A DNA stretch of 64,000 nt from Gammaproteobacteria bacterium (GTDB taxonomy: Bacteria > Pseudomonadota > Gammaproteobacteria > Nevskiales > Nevskiaceae): contig JAPLSA010000002.1 in NCBI GenBank assembly GCA_026398815.1, positions 58,799 to 122,798 on the forward strand. The letters run 5' to 3'. The notes beneath the pieces were generated by a model, which saw nothing but the letters and a program-made list of their open reading frames with translations, made no database searches and was not told the origin of the DNA. Below, piece after piece: positions 50,015 through 59,900 of the stretch (its first letter is position 1; every line of letters starts with the position of its first letter). Both the position numbers and the translations under genes were made by a program.

Positions 50015-50273
50015 GGCCCCCCACCGCCTCCGGCGGCGACCTCGCTGCGCTCGGCTACGGAAGGCCGTGATCGCTGGCGCGACACGACTTTCCTTGCCCC
50101 TCCGAGCCCTTCCGGGGCTCTCGGGGTCCGCCACGACGTCGCTGGCGAGCGCCGCCGTGGTCGGAACGCGGTCCGCCCCCAAGTGCGGACGCACAGCGGT
50201 GCGTCCTCCCTCGGGGACCCCCTAGCGTCCCGCTCCGGTCCAGAGAGGTCGCCGCCGGAGGCGGTGGGGGGCC
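50015..50273. repeat. 29-bp perfect inverted repeat
   Basis: The arms 50015-50043 and 50245-50273 are exact inverted copies (starting GGCCCCCCACCGCCTCCGGC) separated by 201 bp. Each arm also folds on itself through CCGCC-TCC-GGCGG. Such length is well beyond chance, even in GC-rich DNA. Confidence 0.85.
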
Positions 50274-50290
50274 CACGCTCGGGGTGAGCT

Positions 50291-50370
50291 TTTCTGCCGG
50301 CCCGCCCCAGTGCGCCGCTACGCGACCGGCCAGAGGCCTCGCACCGGGTCCCGTAGCGGGCCGGCAGAAA
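50291..50370. repeat. 15-bp perfect inverted repeat
   Basis: TTTCTGCCGGCCCGC (50291-50305) and GCGGGCCGGCAGAAA (50356-50370) enclose 50 bp. Confidence 0.8.
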
Positions 50371-50544
50371 TCACCCGCTCGCTGGTTGGAATTCCGGCCC
50401 GCGATGAAGCTGCGGGCCTGCGCGTGCGAGGGCACGCGCCGCAGTCCCGGCCCGCCCCCAAGCGTCGCTGCGCACCGCTCGGGGCCCCTCTGCGGACCGG
50501 GCCTGCGTTGGGTCGGTCTGATTCAGGATCAGTAATCGGAAACA

Positions 50545-50589
50545 GAAAAACCCCGTGTGCGGAGCGATCGACTCGTCCGCACACGGGGT
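50545..50589 (-). terminator. Strong minus-strand terminator
   Basis: A 14-bp stem ACCCCGTGTGCGGA/TCCGCACACGGGGT with a 12-nt loop, then TTTTT on the minus strand. It ends the transcript of the small gene at 50608. Confidence 0.92.
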
Positions 50590-50607
50590 CTGGTTGCCAG
50601 CGACGTG

Positions 50608-50820
50608 TCAGACCGGTTCAACGCCCGGATTCGCACCCGTGGTCGCGTCCGGCGGCAACTGCCTGCGAATCACCGCCAGCGCCTCCGCGATCTCCGTCTC
50701 CAGGCTGAACTCGTAGCCGGCACGCTCGGCCGCGTCGCGGACCAGCCGCAGTTCCTGCGCGAGTTCGGCCGACAGCGTCAGCTTGATAGCCACCGTTTCC
50801 GTTTTGCGAGAGAGACCCAT
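50608..50820 (-). CDS. Small hypothetical protein
   Basis: A 70-residue protein (MGLSRKTETVAIKLTLSAEL…) with a predicted strand (ETVAIKLTLS) followed by two helices. That plan would fit a ribbon-helix-helix DNA-binding protein, with the tail rich in Pro and Asp. AAGGGG precedes the ATG and a strong terminator follows, supporting expression. It lies between the cruciform segment and hsdM. A relaxosome-accessory or copy-control role is possible. Confidence 0.65.
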   Translation of the reverse strand: MGLSRKTETVAIKLTLSAELAQELRLVRDAAERAGYEFSLETEIAEALAVIRRQLPPDATTGANPGVEPV

Positions 50821-51085
50821 GGATGTACCCCTTTCAATACCCGGACGCCCGGGCACAGAAGCGGTATCCCGCTCGCGTGGATGCTGAAGAGCCGGCCAGC
50901 CAGCACCGACAACGGGTCGTCAGAGGAACCGATCAACGAATCTGGCCATGCATCACGATTGATGCGGTGGAAGGACGGCCGAGCGGCCCGGTGCAGGGCC
51001 GCATCCGGGTAATCTTCAATCCCGTCCGTGCGAGCGCCTCCGTGCTGCCCGCGGCCCTATCGAACGAAAAATAAAACAGGCAAAC

Positions 51086-52567
51086 ATGATCACCGGCGAA
51101 ATCAAAAGCCAGGTCGACCAGATCTGGAACGCATTCTGGTCCGGCGGCATCAGTAACCCTCTGGAGGTCATCGAGCAGATGACCTACCTGCTGTTCATCA
51201 AGCGGCTGGACGAACTGCACACCGTGCAGGAGAAGAAGGCCAACCGCCTCGGCCGGCCGATCGACAAGCCCGTGTTCGGGCCGTCGCCCGAGCAGCAGCG
51301 CCTGCGCTGGTCGGTGTTCCGGCAACTGGGTGACGCCAAGACCATGTACGAGGTCGTGGCGGAGAAAGTATTTCCGTTCATCAAGTCGCTGGGTGAAGGC
51401 AGCACCTACGCCACCCACATGAAGGACGCCCGTTTCACCATCCCGACGGCAGCGCTACTGGCCAAGGTGGTGGACATGCTCGACGCGATCCCGATGGACG
51501 ATCGGGATACGAAGGGTGATCTCTACGAATACATGCTCGGCAAGATCGCCAGCGCCGGCCAGAACGGCCAGTTCCGCACGCCGCGCCACATCATCAAGCT
51601 GATGGTCGACATGATGGCGCCGAAGCCTTCCGACACCATCTGCGACCCGGCCTGCGGCACGGCGGGCTTCCTGGTGGCCGCGGCCGAGTACCTGCAAGCG
51701 CACCATCAGGCGGCCATCTATGCCGACGCCGCCGCGGCCCGTCGCTTCAACAGCGACACCTTCCACGGCTTTGATTTCGACAGCACCATGCTCCGGGTCG
51801 GCAGCATGAACATGCTGCTGCACGGCGTGGAGAACCCAGCGATCGAGAACCGGGATTCCCTGAGCCAGGGCCATGCCGGGGTCGAAGGGCAGTTCTCCCT
51901 GATCCTCGCCAACCCTCCGTTCGCGGGCAGCCTCGACTACGAGAGCACCGCGAAAGACCTGCAGGCGATGGTCAAGACCAAGAAGACCGAGCTGCTGTTC
52001 CTTGCCCTGTTCCTGCGCCTGCTCAAGCCCGGCGGCCGCGCTGCCGTGATCGTGCCGGACGGCGTGCTGTTCGGCTCCAGCAATGCCCACAAGACCCTGC
52101 GGCGGACCTTGGTCGAGGACCACAAGCTGGACGGCATCGTGTCGATGCCCTCCGGCGTGTTCCGGCCCTATGCCGGTGTTTCCACGGCGATCCTGTTTTT
52201 CACCCGCACGGATTCCGGCGGCACGGACCACGTCTGGTTCTACGACATGCAGGCGGACGGCTATTCGCTGGACGACAAGCGCAATGCGCTCGATCAGGCC
52301 AGGCATGAGACCAACAACCTGCCCGATGTCCTGCGCCGCTGGCAGCAGCGCAGTGCCGAGGCCAGCCGCACCCGCACCGAGCAGAGCTTCCTGGTGCCGA
52401 AGGCCGAGATCGCCGGCAACGACTACGACCTGTCGATCAACCGCTACAAGCAGATCGTCTATGCCGAGGTGCAGCACGAATCGCCGAAGAAGATCCTGGC
52501 GGAGCTGAAGGCGCTGGAGGCCGAGATCCTCAAGGGGATGGAGGAGTTGGAGGGGATGCTTCAGTGA
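51086..52567 (+). CDS. hsdM: Type I restriction-modification methyltransferase subunit HsdM
   Basis: A 493-residue N6-adenine methyltransferase. It has an N-terminal helical HsdM_N domain (about 5-130) and a catalytic domain with SAM motif I DPACGTAGF (187-195) and the catalytic NPPF (276-279). The C-terminus is a coiled segment that contacts HsdS. It overlaps hsdS by four bases (GTGA). The gene looks intact, so with HsdS it should still methylate its target even though hsdR is broken. Confidence 0.96.
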   Translation: MITGEIKSQVDQIWNAFWSGGISNPLEVIEQMTYLLFIKRLDELHTVQEKKANRLGRPIDKPVFGPSPEQQRLRWSVFRQLGDAKTMYEVVAEKVFPFIKSLGEGSTYATHMKDARFTIPTAALLAKVVDMLDAIPMDDRDTKGDLYEYMLGKIASAGQNGQFRTPRHIIKLMVDMMAPKPSDTICDPACGTAGFLVAAAEYLQAHHQAAIYADAAAARRFNSDTFHGFDFDSTMLRVGSMNMLLHGVENPAIENRDSLSQGHAGVEGQFSLILANPPFAGSLDYESTAKDLQAMVKTKKTELLFLALFLRLLKPGGRAAVIVPDGVLFGSSNAHKTLRRTLVEDHKLDGIVSMPSGVFRPYAGVSTAILFFTRTDSGGTDHVWFYDMQADGYSLDDKRNALDQARHETNNLPDVLRRWQQRSAEASRTRTEQSFLVPKAEIAGNDYDLSINRYKQIVYAEVQHESPKKILAELKALEAEILKGMEELEGMLQ

Positions 52568-53721
52568 CGGTGCAGCGAGTTCTGGCTGGTGACTTGATGG
52601 CGCGGCGTAGCGGATCAGTCGATCCGGCCAAGTTCCCGAACGAGGTCTTCGAACTGCACAGCATCCCGGCTTTTGATTTGGGTAGGCCGGAAATTGTCCG
52701 TGGCAGTGAGATCGGTTCGACGAAGCAGATCGTGCAACCTGATGATGTGATGATCTCGAAAATCGTTCCGCACATCCGTCGGGCCTCGGTCGTTGGGCCA
52801 TCTACTGGCCTACGGCAGATTGCATCTGGTGAGTGGATCGTTTTCAGAGGCGAGCGCATCCACCCGGCATACCTTCGTCACGTCCTTATCTCGGACGATT
52901 TCAACGCCAGCTTCATGCGTACAGTTTCAGGTGTCGGTGGCTCGCTGCTGCGTGCGAGGCCTTCAGAGGTCGCGAAGATTGAGATCCCGCTTCCACCCCT
53001 CACCGAACAACGCCGCATCGCGGCGATTCTGGACAAGGCCGACGCGCTGCGCGCCAAGCGCCGCGACGCCATCGCCAAGCTCGATCAGCTTTTGCAGTCC
53101 GTATTCCTCGACATGTTCGGCGACCCGGTGACGAATCCGAAGGGGTGGCCGATGTATGCCCTCGAAGAAGTTGCAGATTTTTTTGCAGGAAACTCTCTCC
53201 CTGAAGCTGAGCCATTTGAAAATCAAACTGATGGATTTCTCGCGCTCAAGGTCAGCGACCTCAATCTCCCCGGTAATGAGGATGCTTTGTCGATCGCTAA
53301 ACAGTGGATCGATGGAGCCCGACGTGGAGCCATCCAATGCCCTGCAGGTGCAATTATTTTTCCAAAGCGAGGCGGAGCAATTGGGACGAACAAGAAACGA
53401 CGACTCATGCGTGCCGCGTATCTCGATCCGAACCTGATGGGTGTGTCCCCAAAAGACGAGAGACTAGCTCCGTCGTATCTGTATCACTGGTTCAAGCGAT
53501 TCAACCTTTCGGATATAGCCAGCGGCTCTTCTGTGCCGCAGCTGAACAAGCGCGATCTGGCTCCATTAGAAATTCTTGTTCCGCCGCTGCCCAAGCAAAA
53601 GCGTTTTGCCGCTTTCTGCGAATGTTTGGTTCGACAAAGTGGGCAGAGCGCCGCCTCGCTTGCCGGGAGCAATAAAATGTTCGACGCGCTTCAAGAGGCA
53701 GCTTTTTCAGGGAATCTGTAG
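52564..53721 (+). CDS. hsdS: Type I restriction specificity subunit HsdS
   Basis: A 385-residue protein with two target recognition domains. TRD1 (about 1-140) ends in PLPPLTEQRRIA (142-153) and the first spacer helix, which reaches to about 187. TRD2 (about 190-340) ends in LVPPLPKQKRFAAF and the second helix. Each TRD reads one half of a bipartite site. The DNA of TRD2 (about 53,150-53,700) is visibly richer in A and T than the rest of the locus, suggesting domain exchange. GTG start, coupled to hsdM. Confidence 0.93.
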   Translation: MTVQRVLAGDLMARRSGSVDPAKFPNEVFELHSIPAFDLGRPEIVRGSEIGSTKQIVQPDDVMISKIVPHIRRASVVGPSTGLRQIASGEWIVFRGERIHPAYLRHVLISDDFNASFMRTVSGVGGSLLRARPSEVAKIEIPLPPLTEQRRIAAILDKADALRAKRRDAIAKLDQLLQSVFLDMFGDPVTNPKGWPMYALEEVADFFAGNSLPEAEPFENQTDGFLALKVSDLNLPGNEDALSIAKQWIDGARRGAIQCPAGAIIFPKRGGAIGTNKKRRLMRAAYLDPNLMGVSPKDERLAPSYLYHWFKRFNLSDIASGSSVPQLNKRDLAPLEILVPPLPKQKRFAAFCECLVRQSGQSAASLAGSNKMFDALQEAAFSGNL

Positions 53722-53744
53722 CCCGTAAGAACTTGCAGCCCATA

Positions 53745-53828
53745 GGCTGGATTGCAGCGGAACGGAATCCCAGTGATCCCGGCACCGCACGCGCTCCGAA
53801 GCTGCGTTTCACTGCGCTCTACCCAGCC
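53745..53828. repeat. Short repeat element with imperfect terminal inverted repeats
   Basis: The ends read GGCTGG… and …CCAGCC. The left end GGCTGGATTGCAGCGGAACG resembles the inverted right end GGCTGGGTAGAGCGCAGTGA. This is the style of the small 'GGGTAGAGCGCAGCGAAACCC' intergenic repeats of proteobacteria. It fills the gap between hsdS and the helicase gene. Confidence 0.4.
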
Positions 53829-53869
53829 CTCATCGCTCTCAGCCAATGTTGTTAGTTCACACTTAAAGC

Positions 53870-55735
53870 ATGGCCCAATTCTTCCCGACACGCAGCAGCG
53901 CCCGCTTCGACACCCAGGGCGAACGCCGCCTGGCCGATCGACTCGCCGCAAAGCTGGAAGACGACTACCTGTGCTGGTGCAATGTGCCGGTCGGGCCGAA
54001 GGCCTTGCAGCCGGACTTCGTGATCCTGCATCCGCAGCGCGGCTTTCTGGTGCTGGAGGTCAAGGACTGGAAGCTGGACACGATTCATTCGATGGATCGC
54101 GGCATCGCCCAGATCTTCGATGGCGGCGTGCTCAAGTCGGTCAAGAACCCGATGACGCAGGCGCGGGCCTATGCGATGGAGGTGTCCATCGCCTTGCAGC
54201 GGGACCCGGCGCTGAAGCATCCGCCCGGCTCGCCGCACGCCGGCAACCTGCTGATGCCCTACGGCTGGGGCGTGGTGCTGACGCGCATCACCCGCAAGCA
54301 GTTCCGCGATGAAACCAATCTGGCCGAGGTGCTGGACCCGCAGCGGGTGATCTTTCAGGACGAGATGACCGAAGGGGTGGAGGTCGAAGCCTTCCAGCAG
54401 CGGCTGTGGGACATGTTCCCGCATGTGTTCCCCTGCAAGTTGAGCCTGCCGCAGATCGACCGGGTGCGGTATCACCTGTATCCGGAAGTGCGGGTCAGTG
54501 CGACGCCGGGGCAGTTCGGCCTGTTCGCGGACGAGGCGGCCAGCCTGCCGAATCTGGTACGGGTGATGGACTTGCAGCAGGAGCTGCTGGCGCGCTCGAT
54601 GGGCGACGGCCATCGGGTGATCCACGGCGCGGCCGGCACCGGCAAGACCATGATCCTCGGCTATCGCGCCGCACAGATCGCAAGCAGCACGACCAAGCCG
54701 GTGCTGGTGCTTTGCTACAACAAGACTCTGGCCAGCCGGCTGCGGCAGGTGATGGACGCCCGGGGCCTCGGAGACCGCGTGACCGTGCGCAGCTTCCACG
54801 CCTGGTGCCGCGAGATGCTGGTGGCCTATCAGGTGCCGCTGCCTGCGGCCTCGCTTCCGGTCGGCGAAAAGATGGCGCAGATGGTGGAACGCACCATTGC
54901 CGGCGTCGACCGCGGTCAGATTCCGCGTGGCCAGTACGCAGCGGTGATGATCGACGAAGGCCATGACTTCCAGCCCGAGTGGTTCAAGCTGGTGGTGCAG
55001 ATGGTCGATCCGGACACCAACTCGCTGCTGGTGCTCTACGACGACGCCCAGGCGATCTATCGCGGCAAGGGCGGCATCGACTTCAGCTTTTCCAGCGTCG
55101 GCATCAAGGCCCAGGGCCGCACCACCATCCTGCGGCTGAACTACCGCAACACGCTGGAAGTGCTGTCGGTAGCTCGCGCCTTCGCCATCGAACTGCTGAC
55201 CGAACGCGGAGCCAGCGAGGACGGCGTGCCAAGCATCGCCCCGGAAAGTGCCGGGCGGCGTGGCGCCTATCCGGAGCTGATTCGCTGCGAGGGCGACTGG
55301 CAGGAGTGGGACTGCATCACCTCGCGCATCGCCGACGAGCACGGCAAGGGCCGCGCTTTGAGCGACATCGCGGTGATCTGCCGGACCACCGAGCAGATCC
55401 GCCGTGCGGAGCTGGCCCTGAAGCGCGTCGGCATCGCCTGCGCAGCAGCGGCATCCGGTGCCGGCAAGGCGGACCTATATGACGCGGTGGACAGCGTGAA
55501 GATCGTCAGCATGCATTCCAGCAAAGGGCTGGAGTTCGGCATGGTGCTGATCCCGGCACTCGGCGAGATGCCGAGGACCGGCGAGCCGGACGCCGACGAG
55601 GCACGGCTGCTGTACGTGGCCATGACTCGTGCGGTCGACAGCCTGGTGATGACCTACCGCGAGCATTCCGACTTCACGCGGCGGGTGCAGGAGTCGATTA
55701 CCGGGGTGCGGGAGCGGCTGGAGGCGGCGGCGTGA
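53870..55735 (+). CDS. NERD nuclease-UvrD-type helicase fusion
   Basis: A 621-residue protein. The N-terminal NERD nuclease-related domain (about 15-130) has the PD-(D/E)xK-like residues Asp49 (QPDFVIL) and Glu63/Lys65 (VLEVKDW). A superfamily 1 helicase follows, with Walker A GAAGTGKT (253-260), motif II DEGHDFQ (362-368), MHSSKGLEF (548-556) and the UvrD motif VI LLYVAMTRA (580-588). Nuclease-helicase fusions of this kind act in DNA repair or phage defence. It sits inside a type I restriction locus between hsdS and hsdR. No strong ribosome site is seen before the ATG. Confidence 0.88.
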   Translation: MAQFFPTRSSARFDTQGERRLADRLAAKLEDDYLCWCNVPVGPKALQPDFVILHPQRGFLVLEVKDWKLDTIHSMDRGIAQIFDGGVLKSVKNPMTQARAYAMEVSIALQRDPALKHPPGSPHAGNLLMPYGWGVVLTRITRKQFRDETNLAEVLDPQRVIFQDEMTEGVEVEAFQQRLWDMFPHVFPCKLSLPQIDRVRYHLYPEVRVSATPGQFGLFADEAASLPNLVRVMDLQQELLARSMGDGHRVIHGAAGTGKTMILGYRAAQIASSTTKPVLVLCYNKTLASRLRQVMDARGLGDRVTVRSFHAWCREMLVAYQVPLPAASLPVGEKMAQMVERTIAGVDRGQIPRGQYAAVMIDEGHDFQPEWFKLVVQMVDPDTNSLLVLYDDAQAIYRGKGGIDFSFSSVGIKAQGRTTILRLNYRNTLEVLSVARAFAIELLTERGASEDGVPSIAPESAGRRGAYPELIRCEGDWQEWDCITSRIADEHGKGRALSDIAVICRTTEQIRRAELALKRVGIACAAAASGAGKADLYDAVDSVKIVSMHSSKGLEFGMVLIPALGEMPRTGEPDADEARLLYVAMTRAVDSLVMTYREHSDFTRRVQESITGVRERLEAAA

Positions 55736-55802
55736 GCGGGGCGGTGTGTCAATCTGCGCAGATGCGTTTCGTTTATTGCGATTATCGGCCGGCCGGGTCA
55801 AG

Positions 55803-55822
55803 ATGACAGGACAAAATGTCAT
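55803..55822 (+). promoter_or_regulatory. Inverted repeat before the second antitoxin gene
   Basis: ATGACA (55803-55808) and TGTCAT (55817-55822) flank an A-rich core 20 bp before the antitoxin start. It is a plausible autoregulatory operator of the toxin-antitoxin pair. Confidence 0.5.
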
Positions 55823-55841
55823 TACCCGGAGACTCCCTGCC

Positions 55842-56294
55842 ATGTCCAACCCGTCTTCGATCAGCCCTTTGCCAGACGCCCAGTCGGTGCATCTGGCGCT
55901 GGAAAGTTCCGCCGCGCTGGCGCGCCTGCTGCGCGACCATCCCGAGCAGGATCGAGCGCATGTCCGCATGGATGGCACCGACCTGATCCTGCCGAGGCAG
56001 GCGATCGAATTGCTGCGCGGCCTGCTGTCGGAGATGGCGCAGGGCAATGCCGTGACCATACTGCCGGTGCATGCCGAACTGACGACGCAGGAGGCCGCCA
56101 ATCTGCTGAACGTATCGCGGCCGCATCTGGTCAAGCTTCTCGAAGAGGGGCAGCTGGCGTTCAGCAAGGTCGGCACGCATCGCAGGATCAGCCTTTCCGA
56201 GCTGAAGGCCTACAAAGTCCGCCGTGACGAGCAGTCCGAAGCTGCGCTGCAGGCGTTGGCCGACCAGGCCCAGGCCCACGACATGGGGTACTGA
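55842..56294 (+). CDS. Excisionase-family DNA-binding antitoxin
   Basis: A 150-residue protein. The C-terminal half holds a MerR/excisionase-type HTH_17 domain (LTTQEAANLLNVSRPHLVKL, followed by LEEGQLAFSKVGTHRRISLS). The N-terminal half is helical. Genes of this kind are paired with PIN toxins of the VapC type. Here the stop and toxin start share one base (TGATG). The ATG at 55842 follows GGAG; an ATG at 55803 lies within the inverted repeat and is less likely. Confidence 0.86.
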   Translation: MSNPSSISPLPDAQSVHLALESSAALARLLRDHPEQDRAHVRMDGTDLILPRQAIELLRGLLSEMAQGNAVTILPVHAELTTQEAANLLNVSRPHLVKLLEEGQLAFSKVGTHRRISLSELKAYKVRRDEQSEAALQALADQAQAHDMGY

Positions 56295-56857
56295 TGCGCT
56301 TCGTCGTCATCTACGACGCTTGCGTGCTGTACCCCGCGCCATTGCGCGATCTGCTCTTGCGGCTGGCATTGACCGGGCTGTTCGCGGCGCGCTGGAGCGA
56401 GCAGATCCAGCAGGAGTGGACCCGTAACGTCCTCATCAATCGCCCTGACCTGTCCGACAAGTTGCCGAGAACGGTGGAACTGATGAACAGCGCCGTTCCG
56501 GACGCGCTGGTCACCGGCCATGAGCCGCTGATCGAGGGCCTGACCTTGCCCGATGTCGATGATCGCCACGTGCTGGCCGCTGCGATCAGGGCCGGCGCCC
56601 AACTCATCGTCACCTTCAACCTGCGCGATTTCCCGGCGGCGCAGCTCTTGCCGTTCGGGGTCGAAGCCGTGCATCCGGACGAATTCATCACCCAGCAGTT
56701 CGATCTGCATGAAGGGCGGATTCTGTCCGCCGTGCATGCGCATCGTCAGTCCTTGCGGAATCCGCCGAAGACGATCGCCGAGTATCTCGACACGCTTGCT
56801 GCGCAGGGACTGGTGGTGACCGTGGAGCGCCTCAGGAGATTTGCTGATGTGCTGTGA
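56294..56857 (+). CDS. PIN-domain toxin (VapC-like, long form)
   Basis: A 187-residue PIN-fold RNase of the PF13470 type. The N-terminal VIYDACVLYPAPLRDLLLRL carries the first Asp (Asp8), and PDVDDRHVLAAAIRAGA holds the downstream acidic pair, followed by IVTFNLRDFP. It is longer than classical VapC, which is normal for this subgroup. It is translationally linked to the antitoxin gene and placed inside the restriction locus, between the NERD-helicase gene and hsdR. Confidence 0.88.
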   Translation: MRFVVIYDACVLYPAPLRDLLLRLALTGLFAARWSEQIQQEWTRNVLINRPDLSDKLPRTVELMNSAVPDALVTGHEPLIEGLTLPDVDDRHVLAAAIRAGAQLIVTFNLRDFPAAQLLPFGVEAVHPDEFITQQFDLHEGRILSAVHAHRQSLRNPPKTIAEYLDTLAAQGLVVTVERLRRFADVL

Positions 56858-56901
56858 CCCATGTCCGCTCCTGGGCGCGGTCAACGCTTAGCCTGCCCGC
56901 C

Positions 56902-59900
56902 ATGAGCAACTTCCAGTTCCTTCAGGCCGAATTCAAACCGCTGCTCGAACCTGCCAAGGGTGCCGAGCAGCTGGTGCATTCCGACTCCCGCGCCGCCTGC
57001 ATGCGGACGCGCTTCGCGCTGGAACAGGCGGTGCACTGGCTGTATGCCCATGACCGCGATCTGCGGATGCCGTATGACCGCAGCCTCAACGCGCTGCTGA
57101 CCACGGCGGACTTCGAAAAGCTGCTGCCGCCGCCGATCCTGCAGAAGGCGCGCCTGATCCAGAAGCTCGGCAATCAGGCGGTGCATTCGAGTCAGTTCAT
57201 CGGGCCGGGCGATGCCCAGAACCTGGTCCGCGAGCTGTTCCATGTGCTGTTCTGGCTGGCCCGGACCTATACCCGTGCCAGCGATCCGAAGGCCATCGAA
57301 GCGAGCTTCGATCTCAACCGGATTCCGAAGCTGGTGCGCGCCGATGAAGCGGTGGCGCTGACCCGGGACCAGCTCAAGAAGCAGGAAGCGGCGTTCCAGC
57401 AGCAGATCGACGCCCAGCACAAGGCGCTGGAAGCCCGTGAGGCCGCGATTGCCGAAGCGGCAGCCACGCTGGCCGAGCGGGAAGCGATGCTCGCCGAGGT
57501 CAATGCCGAACTCGCCGCTGCCCGTGCTGAACTGGCCAAGGCCAAGGCGGCCAACCTCAAGGTTCCGGACGATCACGATTACAACGAGGCCGACACCCGC
57601 AAGCACTTCATTGACGTGCTGCTGCGCGAGGCCGGTTGGGAGGTCGGCAATACGGCGGCGATCGAGGTGCCGGTCATCGGCATGCCGAACGAGAAGGGGG
57701 AGGGCTTCGTCGATTACGTGCTCTGGGGCGCGGACGGCAAGCCGCTGGCGGTGGTCGAAGCCAAGCGCACGCTGAAGGATCCGGACGTCGGCCAGCAGCA
57801 GGCCAAGCTGTATGCGGACTGCCTGGAAAAGATGAAAGGTCAGCGGCCGCTGATCTTCTATTCCAATGGCCATCACACCTGGCTCTGGGACGACCGCCGC
57901 GCTCCGCCGCGCGAAGTACAGGGCTTCTACACGCGGGACGAGCTGGAGCTGGCGATCCAGCGGCGCAGCCTGCAGGTCGATTTCAAGACGCTGGCCATCA
58001 ACAAGGCGATCGTCGAGCGCAGCTACCAGCAGCGAGCGATCCGCTCGATGTGCGAGTCGCTGGCCAAGGGCAAGCGCGCCGGCCTGCTGACCATGGCCAC
58101 CGGCACCGGCAAGACGCGCATGAGCATCGCGCTGGTCGAACTGCTGAGGCGCGCCAACGGGGTCAAGCGGGTGCTGTTCCTGGCCGACCGCGTGGCACTG
58201 GTGAAGCAGGCCGCCAACGCCTTCAAGGCCCACCTGCCGGATTCCAGCCCGGTGAACCTGGTTACCGAGAAGAGCGGCCAGGGCCGGGTGTTTCTGTCGA
58301 CCTACCCGACGATGATGGGGCTGATCGAGGAGATGGAGGGCGACCGTCGCAAGTACGGCATCGGCCACTTCGATCTGATCGTGATCGACGAGGCGCACCG
58401 CAGCGTCTACCAGAAGTACGGCGCGATCTTCCGCTACTTCGACAGCCTGCTCGTCGGCCTCACCGCCACGCCGCGTGACGAGGTGCATCACGACACCTAC
58501 CACCTGTTCGGTCTGGAAACCGGAGTGCCGACCGATGCCTACGGCCTCGACGAGGCGGTGGCCGACGGCTATCTGGTGCCGCCGAAGGCGCATTCGGTGC
58601 CGATCAAGTTTGTGCGTGACGGCATCAGGTATGCCGAACTCAGCCCCGAGGAAAAGGAGCACTGGGAGTCGCTCGACTGGGGCGACCGCGAGGAAGACGA
58701 GCCGCCAAGCGAGGTCAGCGCGTCCGAGGTCAACAAGCAGCTCTTCAACGAAGACACCGTCGACCTGATGCTGCAGCACCTGATGCAGCACGGCCTGAAA
58801 GTGGAAGGCGGCGACCGGCTGGGCAAGACCATCATCTTCGCGGTGAACCAGAAGCACGCGGAGTTCATCGCCCGGCGCTTCGATGGTGGACATGCTTGAC
58901 ACCGGCATCGACGTGCCGGAGGTAGTCAATCTGGTGTTCTTCAAGGCGGTGCGCTCGAAGGTGAAGTTCCTGCAGATGATCGGCCGCGGCACCCGGCTGT
59001 GCCCCGATCTGTTCGGGCCGGGCGAGCACAAGACCGAGTTCCACATCTTCGATTTCTGCGCGAACTTCGAATACTTCAACGAGAACCCGAAGGGCGCGGT
59101 GGCCAGCCTCGCGGAACCGCTCGGCAAGCGGCTGTTCAAGCGGCGGCTGGATCTGCTGACGGTGCTGCCGAAGGCTGACGTTTGTGCCCACGGAGAGATC
59201 GAGGAAGACGGATTCAAGGATCCCCTGGCGGAGTTGAAAGCTGACCTCGCCGGCGCCCTGCGCACCGAGGTGCAGGCGATGAACCTCGACAACTTCATCG
59301 TCCGCACCGAGCGGGAGCATGTGACCCGTTTCCAGCAGGACGACAGCTGGGTGCAGCTCGACGAATCCGCGATCGCGACCTTGAGCCAGCACGTGGCCGG
59401 CCTGCCGAGCGAACTGCCGGCCGAGCACATCACCGCCAAGCTGTTCGACTTGACCTGCCTGAACCTGCAGCTGGCGCTGGTCAACGCGACCTCGGACTTC
59501 GTCAGCTACCGGGACAAGATCATCGCCATGGCGAGCGATCTGCAGGCCAAGGACGCGATCCCGGCGGTCAAGGCCGAGCTGGCGCTGATTCTCGAAGTTC
59601 AGACCGAGGAATACTGGCAGGGCATCACCTTGCCGCTGATCGAGCACTCACGCCGCCGCCTGCGAGGCCTGATCCAGTTCATCGACCGCACGTCGATCAA
59701 CCCGGTCTACACGGTGCTGAAGGACGAGATCGGCACCGCCTCCGAAGTCACGCTGAAGGACTTCAGCAGCGGCATCAACCTGGCGCAGTACCGGCGCAAG
59801 GTCGAACGCTACATCCGCGACAACGAAAACCACGTCGTCATCGCCAAGCTGCGCCTCAACAAGCAGCTGACACCGACCGACCTCGCGGAGCTGGAACGTT

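Larger units (their letters stand above)
49691..50544. other. Cruciform-rich non-coding segment (candidate origin region)
   Basis: About 850 bp of GC-rich DNA without a convincing gene. It holds four long inverted repeats (listed separately), plus CACCGCGGTG (49839-49848), GCGCGTGC/GCACGCGC around 50420-50440 and CCCGCCCT/AGGGCGGG (49930-49963). The density of stem-loops beside a relaxation-like gene fits an oriT or vegetative origin. Open frames here are Arg/Pro-rich shadows. Confidence 0.55.

Noticed and set aside
49715..50435. Open frames of 100-160 codons in the inverted-repeat segment
   Set aside because: Arg/Pro/Gly-rich on both strands, cut by the long inverted repeats, with no ribosome sites; treated as non-coding.
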